This document shows positions 1 through 8,646 of a stretch of DNA of 64,000 nt, in pieces. This stretch comes from Sphingobacterium puteale (GTDB lineage: Bacteria; Bacteroidota; Bacteroidia; Sphingobacteriales; Sphingobacteriaceae): the NCBI RefSeq assembly GCF_003627955.1, contig NZ_RBWS01000001.1:186001-250000 (forward strand). The letters run 5' to 3'. Each line of letters opens with the position of its first letter. The first letter of the stretch is position 1. Position numbers and translations under genes: made by a program. The notes beneath the pieces were generated by a model. The model worked only from the letters and a program-made list of their open reading frames with translations, ran no database searches and was not told the origin of the DNA.

Positions 1-237
1 TTCTTTCGCTACATATTGGAATAATCCTTTGGAATCCGTTTGTAGCGTTCGATCTGTTCCTTTTATACGGATACTTACTCCAGTAAGAGGCACATTTGCG
101 TCATCGACCACCACTCCAGAAATTTTATTTGACTGTGCCCAGAGATGGAACGGCAAGGCTAAGGTCGCCAACGCTAACTTAAGCTTTGAATTAAACAACA
201 CAGATTTACCCTTGGGTGATTTTTTTATTATTCGCAT
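1..237 (-). CDS. SusC/RagA-type TonB-dependent receptor, N-terminal fragment (runs off left edge)
   Basis: Reading the minus strand from an ATG at 237 gives 79 open codons to the window edge. The peptide begins with a basic stretch and a hydrophobic segment ending in LWAQ (Sec signal peptide). A carboxypeptidase-regulatory-like beta-sandwich follows, of the kind that opens SusC proteins (ISGVVVDDANVPLTGVSIRI). This is the outer-membrane pore half of a SusC/SusD importer; plug and barrel would lie outside the window. It follows the PL1 gene by 142 bp in the same direction, so it may start another transporter unit. Only the N-terminus is visible, so a different CarboxypepD_reg protein cannot be fully excluded. 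Confidence 0.8.
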   Translation of the reverse strand, partial: MRIIKKSPKGKSVLFNSKLKLALATLALPFHLWAQSNKISGVVVDDANVPLTGVSIRIKGTDRTLQTDSKGLFQYVAKE

Positions 238-379
238 TATAATTTAGTATATTGAGATTTTCATCGGGTTATTAAATCGCATTTTATGCAACATAGCACT
301 TGCTTGCAGCACATAAAAATGGGCGACTTACAAGGAACGGCTTCCATTCCTAGGAAACCCTTTTCTTTATTTTGACCAC

Positions 380-1834
380 TTATTTCTGCTGCGCTAACAA
401 GATCAAATAGGCCTCCATATTTAAATAGCCCTTGAACAATGGATGTTTACTTGATTGCAAGGCATCAGCATTATTATTTTTGTCAAGCTTTAACTTTACT
501 TCCCATTCATCAGGTATTCCATCTCCATCCGAATCCATCGGTAGATCGGCAGATTCAAATCTGCCCAACCCGCCATTTTCCAAAGGAAGATCCGATTCGC
601 GATAGGTATAAAATCCGAGTGTGCCTTTGCTCTGTAATTCATGAATTAAAAAAGCATCAACCTGATCTCTTTGGGGCAAGGTGGCACCGACATGATCAAT
701 CAAATAGGAATACGCTTTTTTAGCGCTCATTTTGGGTCTCAAGGTGGGGTAGGTCTCGTAGAAGCCGGCTGTTTTAAAATTATCTGCAGCTAGCCCCGGG
801 TACCAAGCTTCTGTAGCCTCAATTAATTCCCCGTCTAGCTTACCATTCTGATTATTGTCAAAATAATTACCCGACTGATAGAGATTAAAGTTGCCGTTTC
901 CTCTAGAAAATGGAGTTCTTTTCGTCTTTGGGGTTGACGGCCCTCCCACAAAATAATTATTTAATATGGTCACGTTAGACTCTCCGGAGGATTCACCACC
1001 AAGAATGTAAGCATCAGCAGATACGCTATGATTAGGATAGGTTGTATTAGCGTTTCCAAAGTTATAAACAACATTATTGACAAATTCGTTAATGCCTTTC
1101 ACTTTCGGATTTCTGGTCTTGTTGCTATGATATAATGATTTGATAATCGATATTTTTCCTCCTGTCTGTATCAAGCCGCCTGCAGAGTGATTGTGACGCT
1201 GTAAACCTTGACCAATAATCGAATTTTGAATGGTAATACTATCAGGCTCATTCCCTTTATTATCCCAGTTAATGGAAAATACCTCATCCAAGCCCCAAGT
1301 GAAAGACATATGATCGAGCATGATATTTTTTCCGTTGGCAATACCGGATGCATCGTCACTTTTCCCGGCACCCGCATTGGCGCCGAGCCTGATCCTCACG
1401 AAGCGCGCAATCGTCCCATTTGAGCCAGAAAAAGAAACTTTCCTTCCATATACAACCACACCATCGCCTGGCGCCGTATGCCCGGCAATGGTGGTGTTTG
1501 CAGCAACAGCTAGATTAGATTTTAATTTAATGATTCCGGATACGTTAAACAACACAAAACGTCCAGGCTTGCTCACAGCATCACGAAACGAGCCTGCACC
1601 GCTGTCATCCAGATTTGTTACAAAATAAACGCTTGGTGTTGCTGCCCCTCTGGCGCCGGTAGCAAAACGGCCAAAACCTTCTGCCCCAGGAAAAGCAAGT
1701 AGCCTTCCGTCCTCAGTTGTAGCATTACTTTCAGCCCATTCAATCCATTCCAATCTGGAAACAAGTGTATCTTTGGAACAAGAAAGAAGAATCATAGCCA
1801 AAGCGCCAAAAGAAAATAGACACTGTCTTTTCAT
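380..1834 (-). CDS. Pectate lyase, PL1 family, lipoprotein
   Basis: A predicted polysaccharide lyase that cleaves polygalacturonate by beta-elimination. The start at 1834 was chosen because it gives a clean lipoprotein signal (LLSC, Cys19); an upstream extension would add 28 non-signal residues. The PL1 signature AFPGAEGFG is at residues 47-55, followed by parallel beta-helix sequence with DHMSFTWGLDE at about 174-184 (predicted calcium and substrate region). The last 50 residues begin with DSDGDGIPDEWE, a thrombospondin-type-3-like calcium motif common at the C-terminus of Bacteroidota PL1 enzymes. Unlike the PL1 at 3337-5070 it has no FN3-like domain before the catalytic part. It has its own upstream operator-like sequence and may be transcribed separately from CE8. 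Family assignment is firm; exact substrate (methylated or not) is inferred. Confidence 0.9.
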   Translation of the reverse strand: MKRQCLFSFGALAMILLSCSKDTLVSRLEWIEWAESNATTEDGRLLAFPGAEGFGRFATGARGAATPSVYFVTNLDDSGAGSFRDAVSKPGRFVLFNVSGIIKLKSNLAVAANTTIAGHTAPGDGVVVYGRKVSFSGSNGTIARFVRIRLGANAGAGKSDDASGIANGKNIMLDHMSFTWGLDEVFSINWDNKGNEPDSITIQNSIIGQGLQRHNHSAGGLIQTGGKISIIKSLYHSNKTRNPKVKGINEFVNNVVYNFGNANTTYPNHSVSADAYILGGESSGESNVTILNNYFVGGPSTPKTKRTPFSRGNGNFNLYQSGNYFDNNQNGKLDGELIEATEAWYPGLAADNFKTAGFYETYPTLRPKMSAKKAYSYLIDHVGATLPQRDQVDAFLIHELQSKGTLGFYTYRESDLPLENGGLGRFESADLPMDSDGDGIPDEWEVKLKLDKNNNADALQSSKHPLFKGYLNMEAYLILLAQQK

Positions 1835-1850
1835 AATGATAAGATTTTCA

Positions 1851-1868
1851 AGCCAGCCAGTGCTGGCT
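1851..1868. repeat. Perfect 7-bp hairpin in the 5' leader of PL1
   Basis: AGCCAGC and GCTGGCT flank a four-base loop. It lies 17 bp upstream of the PL1 start codon and would be in the leader mRNA. There is no T-run on the gene strand, so it is not a good terminator for CE8. It may affect mRNA stability or translation. Confidence 0.4.
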
Positions 1869-1913
1869 TTGGGTTTATAATTGTTATATATTGGTTTACA
1901 CAATATTACACAA

Positions 1914-1945
1914 TGCAACCGGTTTCATCATCCTGTACTGTACTG
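1914..1945. promoter_or_regulatory. Putative operator: LacI-like near-palindrome plus TCCTG direct repeat
   Basis: TGCAACCGGTTTCA at 1914-1927 is a near-palindrome with the central CG typical of LacI-family operators. It is followed by CATCCTG at 1929 and TGTACTG at 1939, spaced exactly 10 bp. The site sits about 80-110 bp upstream of the PL1 start. The same two elements occur near 12114-12153 and 22137-22166. The second half-site here is degenerate. Confidence 0.45.
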
Positions 1946-1987
1946 TTGTATGTCAAAAGGACACCAGGTATTGTATCTTGTTTTCTC

Positions 1988-3325
1988 CTATTTTTTGTGC
2001 TTTGTTACTATCCGTGCGTTTTCCGGTAAGAAGGTCGGTTCCCAGCCATCCAACACCTTCTCTTTTGTATATTGCTCTGCTTCGGCATCGGTCAGCTGAT
2101 GTGACCAGCTAACTCGGCTGTTTATATGAGCTCCTTCACCACGACTTTTATATTCAGCATAATAAGCCGTCTTTTCATTCTCAGGATTTCCCCAATTATG
2201 CCAACCCTGCGGCCGAATATGTTTTCCCATTTCAGTATTCATAAAGACGACTTTTGCGTAAGGACGCCAAGGTCGACCCAACCATACCTCTGAGACATTG
2301 TTTGCAGCGGTTAATTTACAGTCGACAAAGACATAACCATAGTGCTGCTCATCCGGAGTAGAAGCAGCGGTAATATAGCCACCGGTACGGTTGCTATGAA
2401 CCTGGCATCTGGAAAACACGGTCGTAGATCCTCCAAACATAAAATCCACAGAGCCTTCTATATAGCAATTTTCCAACAGGGACTTTGTTCCATTGTGTCC
2501 GTACCAGGTATCCTGATAGCCCAACATTTTACAATCATTGAAGGCGGACCTAGGTGCGTCGATATATAAAGCGACCGCTTGTCCGGCATCCATGCCCGCA
2601 GAATTGGCAAAGGTAAGTCTTTCACCAACAAACTGATCTCCTTTTATATATACGGAGCGGGAATCTGCTGTTCCATATGTACCACCATCAGGTTTAGTTT
2701 TACCACTGTAATTGTCAAATGTCAAGATAGTCGTTTCTTTATCTTCACCTATCAGGTGAATAAGGGGTTTATTTTGTGGTATTTCAATGATTTCTTTATA
2801 GGTACCGGATTTGATATAGATATAAAAGGGTTGTGCTCCATTGACTGGAGCTGCATGAATGGCTTCCTGTACAGAAAGATAATCTCCGGTACCATCTTTT
2901 GCTACAACAATATCCGGTACGAAATCTTCTTTGGGCATCGCTGCAGTAGTGAATGTCTTTACCTGCTTTTTGGAGGTTAGCGATGGCGATGTAAGGTTTA
3001 TGCTCCGCAGTCTGACTGTATAAGCTGTATTTGCTTCCAAGTCCTCAAAAGTATATTTGGTGTTCTTTATCGTATCGGACTGCCTCAAAGTTGAGACAAA
3101 AGAAGGTCCTATTGAAAGTTCAGCAAAATATCCGTCAGCACCAGTAATGGGATTCCAGCTGACGGCTGCTTGATTATGCTGGCTTTCAATATGTATCTCC
3201 TGGGGGCCTTCTAACTCAGAAAGCATTTGTTGATTATACAGCATTTCATTTTTGCAGGAAGGAAGGAATAGGATACAATTGAAATAGACCGCACTATTGA
3301 TCCAATGTAAGATTTGATTTTTCAT
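1988..3325 (-). CDS. Pectin methylesterase (pectinesterase), CE8 family, lipoprotein with FN3-like domain
   Basis: Removes methyl esters from homogalacturonan so that lyases and GH28 can act. The N-terminus has a lipobox (FLPSC, Cys24), so the enzyme is probably membrane-anchored and possibly surface exposed. Residues about 40-127 form an FN3-like domain matching one in the neighbouring PL1. The CE8 beta-helix starts near 139. The active-site set is visible: Q249 in GQAVAL, Q271 and D272 in GYQDTW, D294 in GSVDFMFG and R351 in LGRPW. It ends 11 bp after the PL1 stop and belongs to the 11.9 to 2.0 kb operon. The de-esterified product is the substrate of the flanking pectate lyases. Confidence 0.93.
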   Translation of the reverse strand: MKNQILHWINSAVYFNCILFLPSCKNEMLYNQQMLSELEGPQEIHIESQHNQAAVSWNPITGADGYFAELSIGPSFVSTLRQSDTIKNTKYTFEDLEANTAYTVRLRSINLTSPSLTSKKQVKTFTTAAMPKEDFVPDIVVAKDGTGDYLSVQEAIHAAPVNGAQPFYIYIKSGTYKEIIEIPQNKPLIHLIGEDKETTILTFDNYSGKTKPDGGTYGTADSRSVYIKGDQFVGERLTFANSAGMDAGQAVALYIDAPRSAFNDCKMLGYQDTWYGHNGTKSLLENCYIEGSVDFMFGGSTTVFSRCQVHSNRTGGYITAASTPDEQHYGYVFVDCKLTAANNVSEVWLGRPWRPYAKVVFMNTEMGKHIRPQGWHNWGNPENEKTAYYAEYKSRGEGAHINSRVSWSHQLTDAEAEQYTKEKVLDGWEPTFLPENARIVTKHKK

Positions 3326-3336
3326 CGAACTAAAAT

Positions 3337-5070
3337 TTAATATAAATGTTTTACCAAACTATTTAGATATACCTCTACGTTATCATAGCCCGGGCTCAAA
3401 TCCCTATCATTTGCATTTGGTTTGTTCGGATCCAACTTGTTGGCGGTCTCCCAAGCATCTGGCATGCCGTCCCCATCGCTGTCTTTTAGAACTGTTCCTT
3501 GTTTGAGTTGAGGCCATCCACCAACATCGTCTTGTGAGTCAATAATGCCATTTCGGCTCCGCTCATCGCCACTAGATCCATTCGCCGTAAAATTCCCATT
3601 CTTAACTGTATTTATAATCCGGATGTCAGCATCATCCCGTACGAGTGAGGCGCCTACTTTCTCCAGAACGGTATGATAAGCTTGTTCAGCTGATTCGGTT
3701 TTCACATTATCTTCAATCGGCAAAGCTGCTGTCAACTGGATGGCACTTAGCGTAGCTGCGTCCAATATGCCATATTTTGCATTGAATTGATTCGCTACGG
3801 CATTTGTCCAGTTATCGGAATTAGCCAGAACATTCCCTTCAATGAAGTTTCCCTGAACATAAAATTCTCCCCATTTGTTGTAAATGGGCGAAGCCTCATT
3901 TTTTAGATATTTATCGATGGATACTATTCTGCCACGAACACCAGACCGCGTAGCAGGACCGGGTTTATAATAATTATTAACGATATTGACATGCATCGCT
4001 TCACCACCATAACCGCTATTGCTTGCCCAATTGTAGAAAACATTATTTCTAATATCAACGAGATCCGTCAATGCATACGCGGATCCTTCCCGCTCTCCTA
4101 AGCGTGGATTCCGGCTGTCATGATGCGCTACCAGATTGTGATGAAATGTCGCTTTCTTTCCACCCCAAATGGCACCATAACCATGTGCTCCTTTGGCATG
4201 TGCTGACAAACGTAAACTTTCAGCGACAATACACCATTGCATGGTGAAGTTATCGTTATTATAAAATGATGCACATTCATCTGTAGACCAACTCATCGAA
4301 CAATGGTCAACCAGTATATTTTTGCGTTCAAAACCACCTATCGCATCCCCCTCAACCTGTTTTCGGTCCCCCATCCGGAAACGCAAAAATCGGACGACAA
4401 TGTTATCGGCTTTTATGCTAACCGGATAATCCTGCAGGCAAATTCCATCTCCAGGAGCGGACTGCCCGGCGATAGTCACATCACCATTCTTGATATCCAG
4501 ATTACTCTTCAGCACGATATTGCCGGACACTTCAAAGACGATAATACGTGCCCCGGTCTGATCTAAGGCTTCGCGCAGGCTCCCCGGCCCCGCGTCATTC
4601 AGGTTGATCACTTTGATGACCCGACCACCCCGACCACCTGTAACCTGGCGTGCAAAGCCTTCGGCCCCGGGGAAAGCATATATCGGCTCCACAGCAACAG
4701 CTCCTGTCTGAAAGGATTTGTATATGCTCCGCGATGTAAATGCTGGATTATCCTGATCTATCGCCCTAATCCGTAAGGTATAATCTGTCTTGGGTTTTAA
4801 ATCAGCAAAAGCATATTGCTCATTTTGAATAGTATCGCTGGAGTAAGCTGCCTTACCGAAGGAGGTTCCTTCCGCCAATTGTAGGAAATAGCCATCTGCC
4901 ATCGGATCCTTCGTCCAGCTAAAATTTGCCTTTGTTCCTTCGACCTGCACATTTAGATTCGAAGGATCCGCCAAAACTCCCCCGTTATCGGGCTGCTGTA
5001 CAATGGATTTTGAGCATGCGGCATACATGCTAACCGTAGTTAACAGTAGTACTGTTGATAATTTCATCAT
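3337..5070 (-). CDS. Pectate lyase, PL1 family, lipoprotein with N-terminal FN3-like domain
   Basis: A lipoprotein signal ends at Cys19 (YAAC). Residues about 34-122 are an FN3-like domain with the pattern W..DP.ADGYFLQL and YTLRIRAID, closely resembling the CE8 neighbour. The PL1 catalytic domain opens with AFPGAEGFARQ at about 132 and contains ILVDHCSMSWSTDE, equivalent to the DHMSFTWGLDE region of the PL1 at 380-1834. The C-terminus carries DSDGDGMPDAWE. At 577 residues it is longer than the other PL1 because of the FN3 module and extra beta-helix turns. The shared N-terminal module suggests the enzymes are displayed by the same route. PL1 assignment is firm; endo or exo mode cannot be read from sequence. 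Confidence 0.92.
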   Translation of the reverse strand: MMKLSTVLLLTTVSMYAACSKSIVQQPDNGGVLADPSNLNVQVEGTKANFSWTKDPMADGYFLQLAEGTSFGKAAYSSDTIQNEQYAFADLKPKTDYTLRIRAIDQDNPAFTSRSIYKSFQTGAVAVEPIYAFPGAEGFARQVTGGRGGRVIKVINLNDAGPGSLREALDQTGARIIVFEVSGNIVLKSNLDIKNGDVTIAGQSAPGDGICLQDYPVSIKADNIVVRFLRFRMGDRKQVEGDAIGGFERKNILVDHCSMSWSTDECASFYNNDNFTMQWCIVAESLRLSAHAKGAHGYGAIWGGKKATFHHNLVAHHDSRNPRLGEREGSAYALTDLVDIRNNVFYNWASNSGYGGEAMHVNIVNNYYKPGPATRSGVRGRIVSIDKYLKNEASPIYNKWGEFYVQGNFIEGNVLANSDNWTNAVANQFNAKYGILDAATLSAIQLTAALPIEDNVKTESAEQAYHTVLEKVGASLVRDDADIRIINTVKNGNFTANGSSGDERSRNGIIDSQDDVGGWPQLKQGTVLKDSDGDGMPDAWETANKLDPNKPNANDRDLSPGYDNVEVYLNSLVKHLY

Positions 5071-5118
5071 GTTAAGTAAGGTTTAAATGGGGTATAGCTA
5101 TATAGGAATCGGTTATTC

Positions 5119-6753
5119 TCATGGTCTCCAACGTGGATCTCCGGCATTGTCTTTTCCGGCAAAGCCGTTATCTTTAATCTTGAAGTTGCCCGCTTCTGGA
5201 TCTGTAAATAAATCCGTACTTTTCTTGGAATAATCAAGTGTGGACAGCGGAATTAAATCAGACGCCTCCTTCCAGGTAAAATCGGCCGTACGGTAATTTC
5301 CGCCTGCAGTAATCTGTGTACTTGGATTGATTCTTATGCTGCCTAATGTTTTGTTTGTCGCATTTGGTTCTGTGGTCTTCGGATCACCGAATATCACACC
5401 CTTGATCTCAAGCCCGCCGGTAATGGTATTTGTGGTACCGCCAAAATCGATAACGTTCTTCCCGGCAAGCGGGACACGATAAAATGTGCTGTTCAAAACT
5501 CTGTAAACGCCGCTGGCGTTATTTTTACTGGCTAGAAATAGCTCTGTATTATAAACAGTTGAATTTTCGAATGTGATATTATTGACTGCAGACTTGTTAT
5601 CATCGACTGTCAGCACTCCATATCCACCTATGTTAAACAAGATACAATTGGAAAAAGTCTGCTGCCCAACAGTGATCCCCCCTCTGTACCTAGTTACCCC
5701 GCGCACATCGTGTATGATACAGTTTTCAAAAGAAAATAGATCGATAGTTGCCATTGTATTTGGATTGAAAATATATTTACCAGCTGCATCATTACTAAAT
5801 ATTTCGAGGTCAACAAAGGAAAGCTTAGCTATCGTGCTATTGGCTGTAATACCAAAATTAGATACTCCACTGATGGACAATTGTGCTTTGATCTTGATCA
5901 ATGGATTATCTTCGGACATTACTGTCACTGATTTACTGAAATTAACAGCGGTCGATATTTCGTATGTGGCTCCCTTTTTCAATAAGATGGTCGCCCCTGC
6001 ACTGGCATTTGAGATCACATCCCCCAAATCAACACTCGCAGGGTTTTCTTTACTCAAATCGATGATTTCACCACTCAGCGGATCTTTTGTCGTGTAACTG
6101 TTTTCACCTCTGAATTTCTCACCGCTATAAAGCGCCACACGATAGGCCGTTGCTGCTTTTAGATTTTCGATCAGGACCCAGGCATCGCTGATATTTTGCG
6201 GTGTTAATACAATGGTCTGAACAAGCGTTTCGGGAGTAGATTCGGCAGTTGCCTGAAAAACCTTGACCGTTGTCACGGCATCACCTTCGTTTTTCCACTT
6301 AAACAGAATGCGGTTCACCCCGGCATCCGATGAAACCGGATTAATGACGATCGTAGGAAACCGCGGAGTCTTTATTTCACCGAAATCCGCGGGTCTCGAA
6401 TTTTTAGCAGCATCCGTAGGATGTAGCGTGGTTACACGAACTTGATACAATTGCTCCCAAAGCAGGTCGTCTACCGTTCCAGCTGTTGTGTCTACGACAT
6501 CGATTGATTTTGCTACTGTTTTAAAAGTATCTACGCTAACTTCAACTTTATAACCGCCTGCACCCTCACTTTCCTGCCAGGCAACATCAATATAATTACC
6601 GGTGGCTACGAGTGCTCCCTTCATAGAGGGTCTAAACAATCGCGGAGCATCACCGTCCAGCTCCGCGGTCCATTCTTTTTTACAGCCCGACAGGAGTAGT
6701 ATCACTGTGCCCAAAAGCATAATCGAGTGGATTAAATATGATATACGTTTCAT
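5119..6753 (-). CDS. Surface-glycan-binding-type lipoprotein, DUF5123/DUF4957-like
   Basis: A lipoprotein (LLLSGC, Cys24 from the chosen start) encoded directly after a SusC/SusD pair, the usual position of an accessory glycan-binding protein. The N-terminal half contains two FN3-like segments (GYKVEVSVDTF, YQVRVTTLHP; then a second near 130-230). The C-terminal half, from about 250, is beta-helix-like sequence of the DUF4957/DUF5123 type, ending in AGDPRWRP. No lyase or hydrolase catalytic motif is visible. The likely role is pectin binding at the cell surface, inferred from position and architecture. ATG at 6777 is an alternative start giving eight more residues; 6753 was preferred for its compact signal peptide. 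Confidence 0.75.
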   Translation of the reverse strand: MKRISYLIHSIMLLGTVILLLSGCKKEWTAELDGDAPRLFRPSMKGALVATGNYIDVAWQESEGAGGYKVEVSVDTFKTVAKSIDVVDTTAGTVDDLLWEQLYQVRVTTLHPTDAAKNSRPADFGEIKTPRFPTIVINPVSSDAGVNRILFKWKNEGDAVTTVKVFQATAESTPETLVQTIVLTPQNISDAWVLIENLKAATAYRVALYSGEKFRGENSYTTKDPLSGEIIDLSKENPASVDLGDVISNASAGATILLKKGATYEISTAVNFSKSVTVMSEDNPLIKIKAQLSISGVSNFGITANSTIAKLSFVDLEIFSNDAAGKYIFNPNTMATIDLFSFENCIIHDVRGVTRYRGGITVGQQTFSNCILFNIGGYGVLTVDDNKSAVNNITFENSTVYNTELFLASKNNASGVYRVLNSTFYRVPLAGKNVIDFGGTTNTITGGLEIKGVIFGDPKTTEPNATNKTLGSIRINPSTQITAGGNYRTADFTWKEASDLIPLSTLDYSKKSTDLFTDPEAGNFKIKDNGFAGKDNAGDPRWRP

Positions 6754-6800
6754 CTTAAATACGTTTTTGTTTTCCATCAATCCGATGGAAAATAACCTGA

Positions 6801-8639
6801 TTAAAAATTATAGCCTTCATTTTTTAATGTCCCCAAACTGCTGGTCACAGTGGAACTATGCAAGGGTAATATATAGGGCGCAGGGGCCATTCCTGTATCG
6901 TCCTTATATCCCCGCCATGAGCGCAAGATGTAATCCGCGGCACGCTTTTCTTTATCGTTGTATAGCGCTTTAAGCCAAGTCAGATTAGTATATCCATCCG
7001 GGTTATCCCCCTTTGAAGGACTGTCTTTTAACTTAGGTGGCACAACGACCTGTTTAAACAATCCACCATACCATTCGATTGTTTTGTCTGCTTTCAAACG
7101 ATAGTAAAGATTCCCCGGTAGAATTGCATATGGGCCTGCTCCATTAAAGGTGTTTTCGCCTATCTCCATCAGTTTTTTACGATTTTCGGCAATTTTTTTA
7201 CCAAATAGATTCCATCGGATTAAATCATAATGACGAATGCATTCACCGCCCAGCTCCCAAGCGCGTTCATCAACTATCGCATTGAAAAAGGTGCCTTTAC
7301 TTCCCGAAACCTGAGTCACATATTGATCGACCTTATTCGTCCATGTTGCTGCTGAAAAGGCACGTTGCCGTACTTTTTTCAATGCCTCTTGGGCCTCGAG
7401 CGTCGGACCATTCAGCTCATTCTCACTTTCGGCATACATCAATATAACATCCGATAAACGCATAATAGGCCAATTTATCCCGGTTCCTTTAGCAGAATTG
7501 GAACCCGATGGTGTCGGCATAAGCATTCTATTCCATTTGCCTATACCTATTCCCGTCGCACTGATCGTTGCTTGCTCTAGCTTAGAATTATATTTGACGA
7601 ACGCTGCTGTTTTGGATAATCTGGTATCCAGGGTGTCAAAACTATATACATATGCCGGATTATAGGGCATATAACTCGACCCAGATCCATAAGGATGTTC
7701 TCCAGCATCAACCGCAACGCCAATATTCCACCCCACATCGCCAAAGCCCGGAGCAAAAGCGACTTCAAAAAGCACGTCAGTTTTACTGTCAACAATCCAT
7801 TTGCTTTGATTATCGAAAATATCTGCGAATTTTGGATTTAACGAATGTCCTGACTCATCCATCACTTTTTTACTATACTCTTTTGCAATTTGATAATAGG
7901 TCAGATAATCGTCTTTACGCTTCATAGTCATATCAGGATATAGCCAATAACCTCCTCTACATAAAGCTAATCGGGCAATTAAGCCTTGCGTAAATTCTCG
8001 ATTTACAGATTCGACACCATAGCTCAGCTGGGAAGCTGGTTTCATACTCGACTCAATACCGATAAGGTCTTGAATCAAGGTACTTAAAATTGTATCCCGT
8101 CCAGTTCGCGACAGGTATAAATTATCTCCCCCTTGCGTAGGTTTTAATTTGAACGGGACATCCCCCCAGTAATTGACCAACCAATAGTACCATAGCGCGC
8201 GGAGCGCTTTAGCTTCACCTAGCAGCTGCTTCATGTCGGCATGATGGGCAATAGGAGACTGTTCAATTCCTTCGATAGCCAAATTTGCACGGTTAATCGC
8301 ATTATAGGCGTTGTTCCAAACCGTCCGGATATCGCCGTTACCATCCGTAGCTTCCATGGACCAGATATCCCTTCTCGAGTTTTCCGGTGCAGCTCCCACT
8401 CCGCCAACTTCAATGTCCGTATTGGGAATAAACGCATTGGAAAGCCGGGAGGTAAAAGCATCTTGATTAAATAAAGCGTAGATGCTACTCACTCCTTTGG
8501 TTGCATCGCTCACATTGGCATAGATCGTCTCTTGTGTAAAATTTGATGGCGAATCCGTATCTAGAAACTTCTCACAGGAGATCAGTCCCAGTGAAATAAT
8601 TAAAGCTATATATCTTGATTTTTTAAAATATTTTCTCAT
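6801..8639 (-). CDS. SusD/RagB-type glycan-binding outer-membrane lipoprotein
   Basis: The lid and binding subunit of a SusC/SusD importer. The signal ends LISC (Cys22), followed by EKFLDTDSPSNF, a standard SusD opening. Alpha-helical SusD features include ALRALWYYWLVNYWGDVPF in the TPR-like part and the C-terminal ELGGECIRHYDLIRWNLFG motif that recurs in SusD proteins. The start at 8639 lies 7 bp after the SusC stop and gives a normal lipoprotein signal; an upstream start would overlap SusC and add 8 residues. With the neighbouring lyases and esterase, the likely cargo is oligogalacturonide. Confidence 0.95.
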   Translation of the reverse strand: MRKYFKKSRYIALIISLGLISCEKFLDTDSPSNFTQETIYANVSDATKGVSSIYALFNQDAFTSRLSNAFIPNTDIEVGGVGAAPENSRRDIWSMEATDGNGDIRTVWNNAYNAINRANLAIEGIEQSPIAHHADMKQLLGEAKALRALWYYWLVNYWGDVPFKLKPTQGGDNLYLSRTGRDTILSTLIQDLIGIESSMKPASQLSYGVESVNREFTQGLIARLALCRGGYWLYPDMTMKRKDDYLTYYQIAKEYSKKVMDESGHSLNPKFADIFDNQSKWIVDSKTDVLFEVAFAPGFGDVGWNIGVAVDAGEHPYGSGSSYMPYNPAYVYSFDTLDTRLSKTAAFVKYNSKLEQATISATGIGIGKWNRMLMPTPSGSNSAKGTGINWPIMRLSDVILMYAESENELNGPTLEAQEALKKVRQRAFSAATWTNKVDQYVTQVSGSKGTFFNAIVDERAWELGGECIRHYDLIRWNLFGKKIAENRKKLMEIGENTFNGAGPYAILPGNLYYRLKADKTIEWYGGLFKQVVVPPKLKDSPSKGDNPDGYTNLTWLKALYNDKEKRAADYILRSWRGYKDDTGMAPAPYILPLHSSTVTSSLGTLKNEGYNF

Positions 8640-8646
8640 GGTGTTC

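Noticed and set aside
1851..1868. Intrinsic terminator for the CE8 operon
   Set aside because: The 7-bp stem has no T-run on the minus strand and lies only 17 bp from the PL1 start codon.
5573..6097. 174-codon plus-strand frame opposite the DUF5123-like gene
   Set aside because: It is wholly antisense to a well-supported lipoprotein gene and shows no domain features; the other long antisense frames opposite SusC, GH and PL genes were dropped for the same reason.
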